From assembly GCA_025930495.1 (NCBI GenBank), contig JAICOU010000003.1, positions 1 to 47,672 of the forward strand: 47,672 bases of DNA, written 5' to 3'. The notes under the pieces were generated by a model. The model did not search any database and was not told the DNA's origin. It worked only from the letters and a program-made list of their open reading frames with translations. Source of the DNA: Nitrososphaeraceae archaeon (GTDB lineage Archaea; Thermoproteota; Nitrososphaeria; Nitrososphaerales; Nitrosopumilaceae). Positions 9,463 to 17,671 of this stretch are shown here, piece after piece; position 1 is the stretch's first letter; every line of letters begins with the position of its first letter. The translations under genes were made by a program, and so were the position numbers.

Positions 9463-9840
9463 AAAATAATTCAACCCAATAATTTTTTATGCAGACTAAT
9501 TTGTACTTTGATTAAATCTAGTTTTAGAATACCATGCATTACAACTACACTAAAGTTTTTTCACATTATTACAAATATTGAAACAATAATGATTGATGAA
9601 TCCTTCTTGAGTATAAAAGATAAAAGAATGGCCCTTAGATAACATCTTAATTCAATTTAGGATCGGCATGGAATATACATCAAAAGCAGTATTTTTGTAG
9701 GTATTGAAACCGTAGTTCATAAAAAATTAGATTTTTTGAAGTGTAAATTGATATGAATTGAACGTATCCTTTGCTTTACATTTCTTTTTGTTTTTCTAGA
9801 TAATAAGCTTAAATAAATACAAGATACAATAACCACAATT
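9463..9840. other. 378-base intergenic region
   Basis: This AT-rich gap holds no frame longer than about 17 codons that looks coding and no foldable GC-rich RNA by eye. Near its right end a TATA-like element (cttaaataaat, 9808-9818) lies about 28 bases before the ATG of the GRGTGS repeat protein. The left part probably includes the corA transcript end. Nothing else is seen. Confidence 0.5.
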
Positions 9841-10113
9841 ATGGGAAAAATTAGAATTAGAACAGGTAGAGGCACCGGATCAAGAGAAGTTGATGACGGT
9901 GGAAAAGATTGGGCCGGAGATGCATACAAAAAAGTGCAAGATGAAAAGAAAAAACAGGCAGCAAATAGAATGGTTCACACAGGAAGAGGAACTGGTTCAA
10001 AAAGATTAGGAGATATGCCAGATTCGAAACCAAGACCATCAACTGAGGGAATGACCAGAGTTACAGGTAGAGGTACTGGTTCAAGAAAGAGTACAGATAA
10101 AGGACAACAATAA
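9841..10113 (+). CDS. Small basic protein with three GRGTGS repeats
   Basis: A 90-residue protein with no recognised domain, carrying three near-identical octads: TGRGTGSR at residues 8-15, TGRGTGSK at 47-54 and TGRGTGSR at 75-82. The spacers are hydrophilic, rich in Lys, Arg, Asp, Gly and Gln, with one possible short helix (KKVQDEKKKQAANRM, about 30-44). No hydrophobic core, signal or membrane segment is visible, so it is probably largely disordered. Regularly spaced Gly-Arg motifs suggest binding of nucleic acid, nucleotides or another polyanion, by analogy with RGG boxes or AT-hooks, but that is inference. A TATA box (9808-9818) about 28 bases upstream indicates its own promoter and a short leader. 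Confidence 0.75.
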   Translation: MGKIRIRTGRGTGSREVDDGGKDWAGDAYKKVQDEKKKQAANRMVHTGRGTGSKRLGDMPDSKPRPSTEGMTRVTGRGTGSRKSTDKGQQ

Positions 10114-10179
10114 AAAACCTCAATTTTCATTTTTAAAAATATTTTATAATCTATAATACGTGAATTGTGAATTTTTATA

Positions 10180-10845
10180 TCAAATTCCTGTTTTTAGTTT
10201 TTTCCAATCAGATAGAAAATTGTCTAGTCCAATATCAGTCAAAGGATGTTGTAGCATTTTATCTAAAACTGCAGGAGGTAGAGTTACAACATGGGCCCCA
10301 ATTTTTGCGGCATCAATAACATGTATTGGATGACGAATACTTGCAACAAGAATCTGTGTTTTAAAATTATCATCATTATCCTTATAATTATCAAATATTT
10401 TCTTAATGTCTCTAATCAAATTCATTCCATCTTTACCAATATCATCTAATCTGCCAATAAATGGACTGACATATTTTGCACCTGATTTGGCTGCAAGTAA
10501 TGCTTGATTTGGAGAAAAAATCAATGTGACATTTACAGGGATTCCTTCAGATGTGAGATGTTTACATGCTTTCAATCCATCAGGAGTCATAGGAACTTTT
10601 ACAACAACATTTTCACCATATTGACGTAGACGTTTACCCTCTTCAATCATTCCAGAATATTCAGTACTTACAACTTCCAAGCTAACATCACCTTTGATAA
10701 TTTTTGTGATTTCTGCCATGATGTCTTTGGGATTACCACCTTCTTTTGACATGAGAGAAGGATTGGTGGTAATACCATCCAACAAACCCATATCATTAAA
10801 TTTTTTGATTGATTCTAGATTTGCAGTGTCAAGAAAAATTTTCAT
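10180..10845 (-). CDS. tal: Transaldolase (short, TalC/FSA-like form)
   Basis: A class I aldolase of the pentose phosphate pathway that moves a dihydroxyacetone unit between sugar phosphates. The 221 residues match the short transaldolase/fructose-6-phosphate aldolase subfamily. The Schiff-base lysine lies in NVVVKVPMT (Lys83), with Asp6 (FLDTAN), the TTNPSL loop (26-31) and the phosphate-binding VSPFIGRLDDIG (126-137). It is the last gene of an operon: its start overlaps the stop of the transketolase C-half gene by four bases. Whether it acts as transaldolase or as F6P aldolase cannot be settled by eye; the operon context favours transaldolase. Confidence 0.92.
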   Translation of the reverse strand: MKIFLDTANLESIKKFNDMGLLDGITTNPSLMSKEGGNPKDIMAEITKIIKGDVSLEVVSTEYSGMIEEGKRLRQYGENVVVKVPMTPDGLKACKHLTSEGIPVNVTLIFSPNQALLAAKSGAKYVSPFIGRLDDIGKDGMNLIRDIKKIFDNYKDNDDNFKTQILVASIRHPIHVIDAAKIGAHVVTLPPAVLDKMLQHPLTDIGLDNFLSDWKKLKTGI

Positions 10846-11816
10846 AATTTTCTACTCCTTATTTCTTTTACTTGTTTTGCCATATTAAAAGATGTTATTC
10901 CGTGTTTTTCTAAAAGCAGTGAAATTTCATTGTCTCTAGCAGACTCACCAAACATATCTTGAGCACCTATTCGTTTTATTGGAACAGGGTATCTTTCAGA
11001 AACAGATTCTGCAACTGCAGAACCCATACCTCCTAAGATATTGTGTTCTTCACAAGTAACTATACCCCCAGTTTCTCGTGCTGCTTTTTCCAAGAGTTCA
11101 GCATCAATTGGCTTAACAGAAAACATATCCAATACTCGGCAAGAGATTCCTTCTTGTTGTAATGATTCAGCTGCTTCAAGTGCCATTCTCACTGTTATGC
11201 CACATGCAGCTATAGTACAATCTGAACCATCACGAATTGTAATTCCTTTGCCAATTTGGAAATCTTGTGATTCAGAATGAACTACAGGAGTATTTGATCT
11301 TGCCATTCTCATGTAAAATGGACCATATTCATTTGCCATCAATCGGGTTAATTTTGAAACTGCAAAAGTATCAGCAGGTATGAACACACGAAAATTTGGA
11401 ATTACTCGCATAATCGCAATATCTTCAATTTGTTGATGAGAACCACCATCAGGTCCAACAGACAAACCACCGTGAGATACAACTAATTTTACATTGAGAC
11501 CTTTTTTGTTTCCAGGAGAAGGATAAGCAATTCCATTTCTTATTTGATCCACTGCGCGTCCAGGTAGAAATATTGCATAAGTACTAGCAAACGATATTTT
11601 TCCAGAAGCTGCAAGACCAGCAGATAGAGAAACTAAATTTGCCTCTGCGATTCCCACATTAAAGAATCTATTTGGAAATATTTTACCAAATCCAGAAGTT
11701 TTAAGAGAATCAGTTGTATCTGCACCCAAAACTACTATGTTTGGATTTTCTCGTCCAAGTTCAATTAGCGTTTTTGAATACTCTGAACGCATATCAGTCA
11801 TGATTGGGGGATTCAA
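10842..11816 (-). CDS. Transketolase, C-terminal subunit
   Basis: The second half of a split transketolase, holding the pyrimidine-binding (Pyr) and C-terminal domains. The catalytic Glu that activates thiamine diphosphate is in FFNVGIAEAN (Glu58), and SHGGLSVGPDGGSHQQIEDIA (114-134) supplies the donor-binding His and the TPP-facing loop; the C-terminal domain (about 195-324) is complete. Length (324) is normal for archaeal and split bacterial forms. The frame may begin at TTG 11816, overlapping the stop of the upstream gene, or at ATG 11801; both are close to the conserved region. It must pair with the N-terminal subunit encoded just upstream. Confidence 0.93.
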   Translation of the reverse strand: MNPPIMTDMRSEYSKTLIELGRENPNIVVLGADTTDSLKTSGFGKIFPNRFFNVGIAEANLVSLSAGLAASGKISFASTYAIFLPGRAVDQIRNGIAYPSPGNKKGLNVKLVVSHGGLSVGPDGGSHQQIEDIAIMRVIPNFRVFIPADTFAVSKLTRLMANEYGPFYMRMARSNTPVVHSESQDFQIGKGITIRDGSDCTIAACGITVRMALEAAESLQQEGISCRVLDMFSVKPIDAELLEKAARETGGIVTCEEHNILGGMGSAVAESVSERYPVPIKRIGAQDMFGESARDNEISLLLEKHGITSFNMAKQVKEIRSRKL

Positions 11817-13501
11817 AGATAACCTGCCTCTTCTGCTATTTTCTTAATCTGTTCTTGTTTTTCACCAACAACATGTAATCCAATCCATTTCTTTACAAGA
11901 GTAGAACCTCCCAATTCATTTGCTTTATCAAGCAAGATTTTTCGTTTTGTTTTGAGAACCTGATTCCTAAAATCTCTTATAGCACTACGTACATCTTGTT
12001 TTCCAATAATTGCGCTACCACCTACAAAAGATCTAGCGCCATCTACAAAACAGGAATCAATATTATCAAGAGTTACACCACCATCAGCCTCAATACAGCC
12101 TGAAAAATTATGCTCATTTAGAACAGTATTCAATCTAATCATTTTTCCATGGGTTTCTTCAATGTATTTTTGGCCTGATTTTCCAGGTACAACAGACATT
12201 ACAATGAGTTGATCAAGTGTAGGTATGAATTTGTAAGACCATTCAGGAAGGTCAGTGTCTGGATTGATTGCAAGACCTACACCAACTTGGCTCTGTTTTA
12301 ACAAATCATGAATTTCACCAAAGCTTGATTCGTCGCAAACTTCAACATGAACTGTAATTATATCACTCCCTGCTTCAACATAGTCTCTAACATGTTTTAC
12401 AGGTTCGTTAATCATCAAATGAGAATCAAATGGAATTACAGTTAAAGATCGTAATTCTTGGATTTTTCTATGATCAAAAGTTTTGGTTGGAACAAATTGG
12501 CCATCCATTACATCAAGATGAATGTAATCAGCTCTTCCAGATACACAACGTTTTACTTCATTTTCCAGATTTGTCATATCACCTGCAATGATTGAAGGTG
12601 CAATCATAAACTGAGAATCAAGTTCTAAATTAATTATTGGGGATACATCGGAGTCTGGAGCTTTTCCATGCCATTGTGGATTATCTTCCATGTGTTCAAC
12701 TCCTTTACCTTTAATTGTTCTGGCAATAATTATTGAGGGAATACCTTTTGTAGAATTTGCTTTAGTAATCGCAGAATTAATTTGTTCAATTCTATGTCCA
12801 TCTATTTCAATTACATTCCAACCAAATGATCTCCATTTATCACCGGTTTTCCATCTTGATGCATCTTTCCACATTTCAGAAATGTCATCGCCTTCTAATT
12901 TTTCATCTAATGGCATAATTTTTTCAGTGTAAGAATCCTGTTGTATAAAATTTCTATCTAAAAATGCTGTAATATTGTCTACTTTGTATTTAGCAGCAGT
13001 CATTGCAGCTTCCCATACTTGTCCTTCATCAGTCTCACCGTCACCCATTATGGTATAGATATGGTGATTCTTACCATCAATTTTTGCAGCAAGTGCAACA
13101 CCTACAGAATAAGATAATCCAGTTCCCAAGGAACCACCACAAAATTCAACCCCAGGACATTTTAGATCAGGATGTCCTTGTAATTTACTACCAAATTTTC
13201 TTAAAGTTTCAAGTTCAGATTCTGGAAAATAACCTGCAACAGCCATATTTGAAAACAAGCCAGGTGCTGCATGTCCTTTAGATAAGATTAGTCGATCTCG
13301 ATCATCCCATGTAGGATTTTTAGGATCATATTGCAGATGCTTGTAAAATAAACATCCTAGAATTTCAGCCATCGAAAAAGAACCTCCAGGATGACCAGAA
13401 CCGGCGCTATTTGTTGCCTTAATTACTAATTTACGGGCTCGTAGAACATTTTTCTTGATTTGATAATAATTAAGTCCCATTTCTCGATTACATGGCTTCA
13501 T
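11813..13501 (-). CDS. Transketolase N-terminal subunit fused to ribulose-phosphate 3-epimerase
   Basis: One 562-residue frame joins two enzymes. Residues about 8-285 are the TPP-diphosphate-binding half of transketolase: GSGHPGGSFSMAEIL (34-48), SKGHAAPGL (74-82) and GDGETDEGQVWEA (153-165). Residues 299-515 are a complete ribulose-5-phosphate 3-epimerase TIM barrel: IAPSIIAGD (300-308), HLDVMDGQFVP (328-338) with the metal ligands His328 and Asp330, DSHLMI (359-364, His361), MSVVPGKSGQKY (435-446), EADGG (471-475, Asp473) and GGSAIIG. The last 45 residues are an unassigned tail. There is no stop or frameshift at the junction. Coupled with transketolase C-half and transaldolase, the operon covers most of the non-oxidative pentose phosphate route. 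Start ATG 13501, or ATG 13480 seven codons in. Confidence 0.93.
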   Translation of the reverse strand: MKPCNREMGLNYYQIKKNVLRARKLVIKATNSAGSGHPGGSFSMAEILGCLFYKHLQYDPKNPTWDDRDRLILSKGHAAPGLFSNMAVAGYFPESELETLRKFGSKLQGHPDLKCPGVEFCGGSLGTGLSYSVGVALAAKIDGKNHHIYTIMGDGETDEGQVWEAAMTAAKYKVDNITAFLDRNFIQQDSYTEKIMPLDEKLEGDDISEMWKDASRWKTGDKWRSFGWNVIEIDGHRIEQINSAITKANSTKGIPSIIIARTIKGKGVEHMEDNPQWHGKAPDSDVSPIINLELDSQFMIAPSIIAGDMTNLENEVKRCVSGRADYIHLDVMDGQFVPTKTFDHRKIQELRSLTVIPFDSHLMINEPVKHVRDYVEAGSDIITVHVEVCDESSFGEIHDLLKQSQVGVGLAINPDTDLPEWSYKFIPTLDQLIVMSVVPGKSGQKYIEETHGKMIRLNTVLNEHNFSGCIEADGGVTLDNIDSCFVDGARSFVGGSAIIGKQDVRSAIRDFRNQVLKTKRKILLDKANELGGSTLVKKWIGLHVVGEKQEQIKKIAEEAGYL

Positions 13502-13559
13502 AAATTTAATAAAAATCTACTTCTGCAAAATTTTAATCTGATGGTTACTAAGTGATATT

Positions 13560-13940
13560 GTGGATATTAAAGAAAAAGTACCAATAATAGTTTATGATAA
13601 TCAATGTTATTTGTGTGTGAAATTTGCAAAAATGATTGAATTTCTTACAAGAGGTAATTTAACAATGATCGGACATTATTCAGATCTTGGCTTAAAACTA
13701 AGGCAAACGATGTTGGGAGAATCAGCATTAGAAATGTTTTGGTTAATAGATAAAAAAACAGCATATGGTGGAAGAGCGGCACTTTTACCATTGCTAAGAG
13801 CAATAATTACAAAAAATGAAAGAAACTCAAACAAAATTAAAACGGATGAGAATTGCGAACAAGAATGTAAAACTGTAAAAGCTGTTTTTATAAGATCTGC
13901 AAGTTTGTTTTCAAATAGTAAAAAAATAGAGCTACCATAA
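13560..13940 (+). CDS. DCC-family (DUF393) thiol-disulfide oxidoreductase-like protein
   Basis: A 126-residue protein with the hallmark of the DCC family near its N-terminus: VYDNQCYLCVKFAKMI (Cys16 and Cys19 in CxxC), a thioredoxin-like arrangement, followed by a FWLID strand and a GGRAALLPLL helix typical of the family. The C-terminal region is shorter and more polar than in bacterial members and has a second cysteine pair (NCEQEC). Redox function is inferred from the CxxC; no substrate is known. The GTG start at 13560 is the first possible. It is divergent from the sugar-phosphate operon with 58 bases between start codons. Confidence 0.75.
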   Translation: MDIKEKVPIIVYDNQCYLCVKFAKMIEFLTRGNLTMIGHYSDLGLKLRQTMLGESALEMFWLIDKKTAYGGRAALLPLLRAIITKNERNSNKIKTDENCEQECKTVKAVFIRSASLFSNSKKIELP

Positions 13941-13972
13941 TCTAAATAGCACATCAAATTCAGATTTTCATA

Positions 13973-15445
13973 ATGAAGATAAGAATAGAAAATCCAAATA
14001 ATCCAAAGAAAACAACAATGCTTTGCGGATTTGTCTTAGAAGATTCAGATAAAGTATTAGGATTAGAAAAAGTAGATTCTAAAATGATCCCAGTAATAAA
14101 ACAGTCAATAAATGATATGGGTGGGATATTTGGCAAAATAGGGATTATTCCAACTACAGGTAAAACAGCACAAAGAATACTTTTAGCTGGGTTAGGTAAA
14201 AAAGAGAATATCACTAATGACACTATAAGATTTGTTTCAGGAAAAATTGCTCAAAAGGCAAGAGAGTTAAAACTGAAAGAATTTTCCATAATAGTACCCC
14301 CAAGTTCTCTAATTGAGCCTATTGCATCAGTAGCCCAGATAGTAGAAGGATGTAAAATGTCTCTTTACAAATTTGAAAAATATAAATCAAAAAAAGAAAA
14401 CAACATTCCAGATCTTACAATTTTAGTTTCTAAATCAGAAAAGATTTCAAAAGTAGTGAAAACTGCAGATATTGTTTCTGATGGAGCTATATACACAAAG
14501 AACATTGCTAATTTGCCGCCAAACGAATGCACACCTACAACATTGGCAAATTTTGCAAGGATCATATCAAAAAAGAACAATATGAAATGCAACATCATTT
14601 CAAAAAACGGTCTCAAAAAGAAAGGATTCGGTGGAATTACTGCAGTAGGACAAGGAAGTAAAAATGAACCTAAACTGATAATTTTAGAGCATAATCATGG
14701 CTCTAGAAATGAAAAACCAATTGTATTAGTTGGTAAAGCAGTAACGTTTGACACAGGTGGTATTTCGTTAAAACCTGGTGATAAAATGGATGAAATGAAA
14801 TTTGATAAGTGTGGTGGATGTACGGTCATTGGAATAATGAAAGCAGTGTCAGAATTAAAATTGCCAATCAATTTAGTAGGAATTATTCCATCGGTGGAAA
14901 ATATGCCCAGTGGAGAATCATATAGACCGGGAGACATAATAAAATTATACAACGGAAAAACTGCAGAGATTTCAAATACGGATGCAGAAGGCAGATTAAT
15001 TTTAGCAGATGCATTATCTTATGGAGAAAAACAATATTCACCAAAAGCAATTATTGACTTTGCAACATTGACTGGAGCGTGCATAATTGCACTAGGTACG
15101 AACATAGCAGGTATGGTTTCAAATAATGACAAACTAACACAAAAGATCATAGAATCATCAAAAAGAACAACAGAAGAGATTTGGCAGCTTCCACTAAATG
15201 ATGACTATATGGATATGATAAAATCAGATGTTGCAGATATGAAAAATGTTGGAATTGGTAGAGCCGCAGGAACTATTACTGCAGCAGCATTCTTAAAAAA
15301 TGCAATTGGGAATACACCTTGGATTCATATTGATATTGCGGGTGTTGCGTGGACACAAGTAGCAACAAAAGAAAAACCATACAATCCAAAAGGCGCTACA
15401 GGTTTTGGAGTAAGATTAATTTTGGATTATTTACAAAATATATAA
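13973..15445 (+). CDS. pepA: Leucyl aminopeptidase, M17 family
   Basis: A cytosolic di-metal aminopeptidase. The C-terminal catalytic domain has all metal and catalytic residues: VGKAVTFDTGG (Lys255, Asp260), KFDKCGG (Asp278) and the signature NTDAEGRL (335-342; Asp337, Glu339, Arg341). The N-terminal domain (about 1-165) is the usual macro-like regulatory fold. Length (490) is normal for the hexameric enzyme. It releases N-terminal residues from peptides left by the proteasome and other proteases. The ATG start lies 32 bases after the DCC gene, in the same direction. Confidence 0.95.
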   Translation: MKIRIENPNNPKKTTMLCGFVLEDSDKVLGLEKVDSKMIPVIKQSINDMGGIFGKIGIIPTTGKTAQRILLAGLGKKENITNDTIRFVSGKIAQKARELKLKEFSIIVPPSSLIEPIASVAQIVEGCKMSLYKFEKYKSKKENNIPDLTILVSKSEKISKVVKTADIVSDGAIYTKNIANLPPNECTPTTLANFARIISKKNNMKCNIISKNGLKKKGFGGITAVGQGSKNEPKLIILEHNHGSRNEKPIVLVGKAVTFDTGGISLKPGDKMDEMKFDKCGGCTVIGIMKAVSELKLPINLVGIIPSVENMPSGESYRPGDIIKLYNGKTAEISNTDAEGRLILADALSYGEKQYSPKAIIDFATLTGACIIALGTNIAGMVSNNDKLTQKIIESSKRTTEEIWQLPLNDDYMDMIKSDVADMKNVGIGRAAGTITAAAFLKNAIGNTPWIHIDIAGVAWTQVATKEKPYNPKGATGFGVRLILDYLQNI

Positions 15446-15484
15446 ATTTAAAAATACAAATTAAAACAATACGATTATCGAAAA

Positions 15485-15643
15485 TTAGTAACCCCTACTG
15501 TTTCTATCTGGTTTATCGGTATTTGGATTTCTAAAACCATGTTTATCCATCATGTGATTTAGAAATCGTATATCATCTGAAAATGATTGTCCACAGACAA
15601 CACAATTAGGCATTGAAATCATAGGATAAATCATAAATTCCAT
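15485..15643 (-). CDS. Small C2H2 zinc-finger protein
   Basis: The frame encodes a single zinc finger: NCVVCGQSFSDDIRFLNHMMDKHGF, with spacing C-x2-C-x12-H-x4-H, followed by a polar tail. The frame stays open upstream to 15709, but that would run into the 3' part of the 5S rRNA gene, so I take ATG 15643 (52 residues) as the start; ATGs at 15634, 15622 and 15613 are also possible. Short C2H2 proteins of this kind occur in archaea as DNA- or RNA-binding proteins, but this one is unassigned. Confidence 0.7.
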   Translation of the reverse strand: MEFMIYPMISMPNCVVCGQSFSDDIRFLNHMMDKHGFRNPNTDKPDRNSRGY

Positions 15644-15675
15644 ATTAAAAGATTGATTGAAAGAATAATAGAAAA

Positions 15676-15790
15676 TGCCAGCACTGTTGCTTCCCAAGAG
15701 CTCTCGCACCTTAGTAGCACAACAGCGACATTAGGTTTGACTTCCAAGTTCGGAATGGGATTGGGTCGCACCCTAACGCTATGGCCGGCT
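15676..15790 (-). rRNA. rrf: 5S ribosomal RNA
   Basis: The minus strand carries a typical 5S sequence of about 115 bases: helix I from GCCGGC (5') with GCTGGC (3'), the loop region GCGACCCAATCCCATTCCGA, and AACTTGGAAGTCAAAC as in helix III/loop B. No 16S, 23S or tRNA is adjacent, so it is an unlinked 5S gene, the usual arrangement in marine thaumarchaea. A TATA-like run (about 15815-15825 on the minus strand) precedes it. Ends are accurate to a few bases. Confidence 0.92.
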
Positions 15791-15883
15791 TGAACAATGT
15801 TGACAGATTCTTATCTATTAAGGTAACGCCCTATTTTAGATAGTTCAAAAGAGGTATAAAGCAAGGAATAACCGAATTACGAC

Positions 15884-17671
15884 ATGACTCACAGAGTTGC
15901 AGTACTGGACAAAGACCTTTGCCAGCCAAAAAAATGTGGTTTAGAGTGCATAAAGTATTGCCCAGTTAACAAATCAGGGGCCGATTGCATCATACTTAAT
16001 GAAGAAACAAAAAAAGCCCAGATAGATGAAGATATTTGTAATGGGTGTGGTATATGTGTCAAAGTTTGTCCCTTTGAAGCAATTACTATTGTTAATTTAC
16101 CATCTGAATTAGCATTAGATAAAATTCATCAGTATGGTCCAAACTCATTTCGATTATACAAATTACCTACACCTAGAAAAGGGGAAGTTGTGGGATTACT
16201 AGGCAGAAATGGTATGGGAAAAAGTACCGTAGTAAACATTCTTGCTGGAAACTTGAAACCAAATTTAGGAAGATATGAAAACCCTCCAGAATGGGATGAA
16301 ATTTTAAAGTATTATGGTGGAACAGAATTAAAATCTCATTTTGAAAAAATTAAAAATAAACAACTTCGTGCATCAATTAAACCACAACAAGTGCATCATG
16401 TTGCACAAGCATTTGATGGTACTGGAAAAGAATTAATGGAAAAATACGATGAGCGAGGAGTATCAAGAGAATTAATCAAAGAATTGGAATTAGAAAATTC
16501 AATGGAACAAAATCTCAAAGAACTTAGTGGAGGAGAGCTTCAAAGATTAGCTATAGCAGCTGTTGCATCAAAAGATACAGAGTTTTACTTTTTTGATGAA
16601 CCATCATCATACAATGATGTTTTTCAAAGAAAAAGCGTAGCAAGAGTAATTCAAAGTTTAGCTAAAATTGGAAAAAGCGTAATGGTTGTTGAACATGATT
16701 TAACATTACTTGATTTTCTTAGTGATTATATAGAAGTACTTTATGGCGAACCTGCAGCATATGGAATAGTTTCTAGTGTGTTATCAACCAAAATTGGAAT
16801 CAATGTGTTTCTTGATGGTTATCTGCCGACTGAAAATGTTAGATTTAGAGACAAGAAGTTTTCTTTTGACGTATCTTCTTCATCTACTGATGAATTTCAA
16901 GAAGGAAGTGAAATTATGTCATATCCAAAACTAGAGAAAAAATACGCAACATTCTCAGTTACTGTTGAACCAGGCAGAGTAAGAAAAGGTGAAGTGTTGG
17001 GGATAATGGGTGCAAATGCGCTTGGAAAAACAACACTGATGAAGATGATTGCAGGTGTAGAAAAACCAAATTCAGGAGATATTGATAAAAAAATAAAAAT
17101 TTCATATAAACCACAATATCTTCAAAATGATATTGATGCTGAAGTTATTGCATTATTAGATAAAGCAAATGGTGGCGCAATTGAAGGCAGTCAGGAAGAA
17201 GAACAGATACTAGATCCATTGAAAATTAAAAAACTATACAATAAATCAGTAAAGAATCTATCAGGAGGAGAATTACAAAAAGTTTCAGTTGCTGCATGTC
17301 TTTTACAAAAAGTAGATCTTTATGCATTAGATGAGCCATCTGCATTTTTAGACGTAGAAGACAGAATAACTATTGCAAAATTCTTACAAAAATTTGTTCG
17401 ATCATTTGGAAAAACAGCTATTGTGATAGATCACGACATACAATTAATGGATCTCATATCGGACTCTATGATAATTTTTGAAGGCGTGCCAGGGTTATCT
17501 GGACATGCAACATCCCCTATGCCAAAAGCAGATGCAATGAATAGATTCCTCAAATCACTTGACATGTCATTTAGAAGAGACGAGAGAAGTTTGAGACCAC
17601 GTGTAAACAAATTAGAAAGTAGATTAGATAAAGAACAAAAAAATTCAGGTAATTTCTATTACAAAAATTGA
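15884..17671 (+). CDS. ABCE1/Rli1 ribosome recycling ATPase
   Basis: The archaeal ABCE1 splits post-termination ribosomes together with aRF1/Pelota. The 595 residues begin with two [4Fe-4S] cluster motifs (Cys13, 18, 22, 26, 35 and CNGCGICVKVCP, Cys52/55/58/62). NBD1 has Walker A GRNGMGKST (107-115), LSGGELQR (214-221), FFDEP (236-240) and His271. NBD2 has GANALGKTT (376-384), LSGGELQK (459-466), ALDEP (481-485) and His517. The NBD2 P-loop reads N-A-L where most relatives have N-G-x, but GxxxxGKT is intact. It begins 94 bases from the 5' end of the divergent 5S gene and overlaps the next gene by four bases. Confidence 0.95.
   Translation: MTHRVAVLDKDLCQPKKCGLECIKYCPVNKSGADCIILNEETKKAQIDEDICNGCGICVKVCPFEAITIVNLPSELALDKIHQYGPNSFRLYKLPTPRKGEVVGLLGRNGMGKSTVVNILAGNLKPNLGRYENPPEWDEILKYYGGTELKSHFEKIKNKQLRASIKPQQVHHVAQAFDGTGKELMEKYDERGVSRELIKELELENSMEQNLKELSGGELQRLAIAAVASKDTEFYFFDEPSSYNDVFQRKSVARVIQSLAKIGKSVMVVEHDLTLLDFLSDYIEVLYGEPAAYGIVSSVLSTKIGINVFLDGYLPTENVRFRDKKFSFDVSSSSTDEFQEGSEIMSYPKLEKKYATFSVTVEPGRVRKGEVLGIMGANALGKTTLMKMIAGVEKPNSGDIDKKIKISYKPQYLQNDIDAEVIALLDKANGGAIEGSQEEEQILDPLKIKKLYNKSVKNLSGGELQKVSVAACLLQKVDLYALDEPSAFLDVEDRITIAKFLQKFVRSFGKTAIVIDHDIQLMDLISDSMIIFEGVPGLSGHATSPMPKADAMNRFLKSLDMSFRRDERSLRPRVNKLESRLDKEQKNSGNFYYKN

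Noticed and set aside
13560-13940. Thioredoxin or glutaredoxin for the CxxC protein
   Set aside because: The D-N-x-C-x-x-C placement at the extreme N-terminus and the following GGRAALLPLL fit the DCC family better; no cis-Pro motif was found.
15644-15709. Longer start of the zinc-finger protein
   Set aside because: It lies inside or next to the 3' end of the 5S rRNA gene, so these codons are unlikely to be translated.
16001-17671. NBD2 of ABCE1 as a degenerate ATPase because of GANALGKTT
   Set aside because: The Walker A pattern GxxxxGKT, signature LSGGELQ, Walker B and switch His are all intact, so loss of function is not supported.
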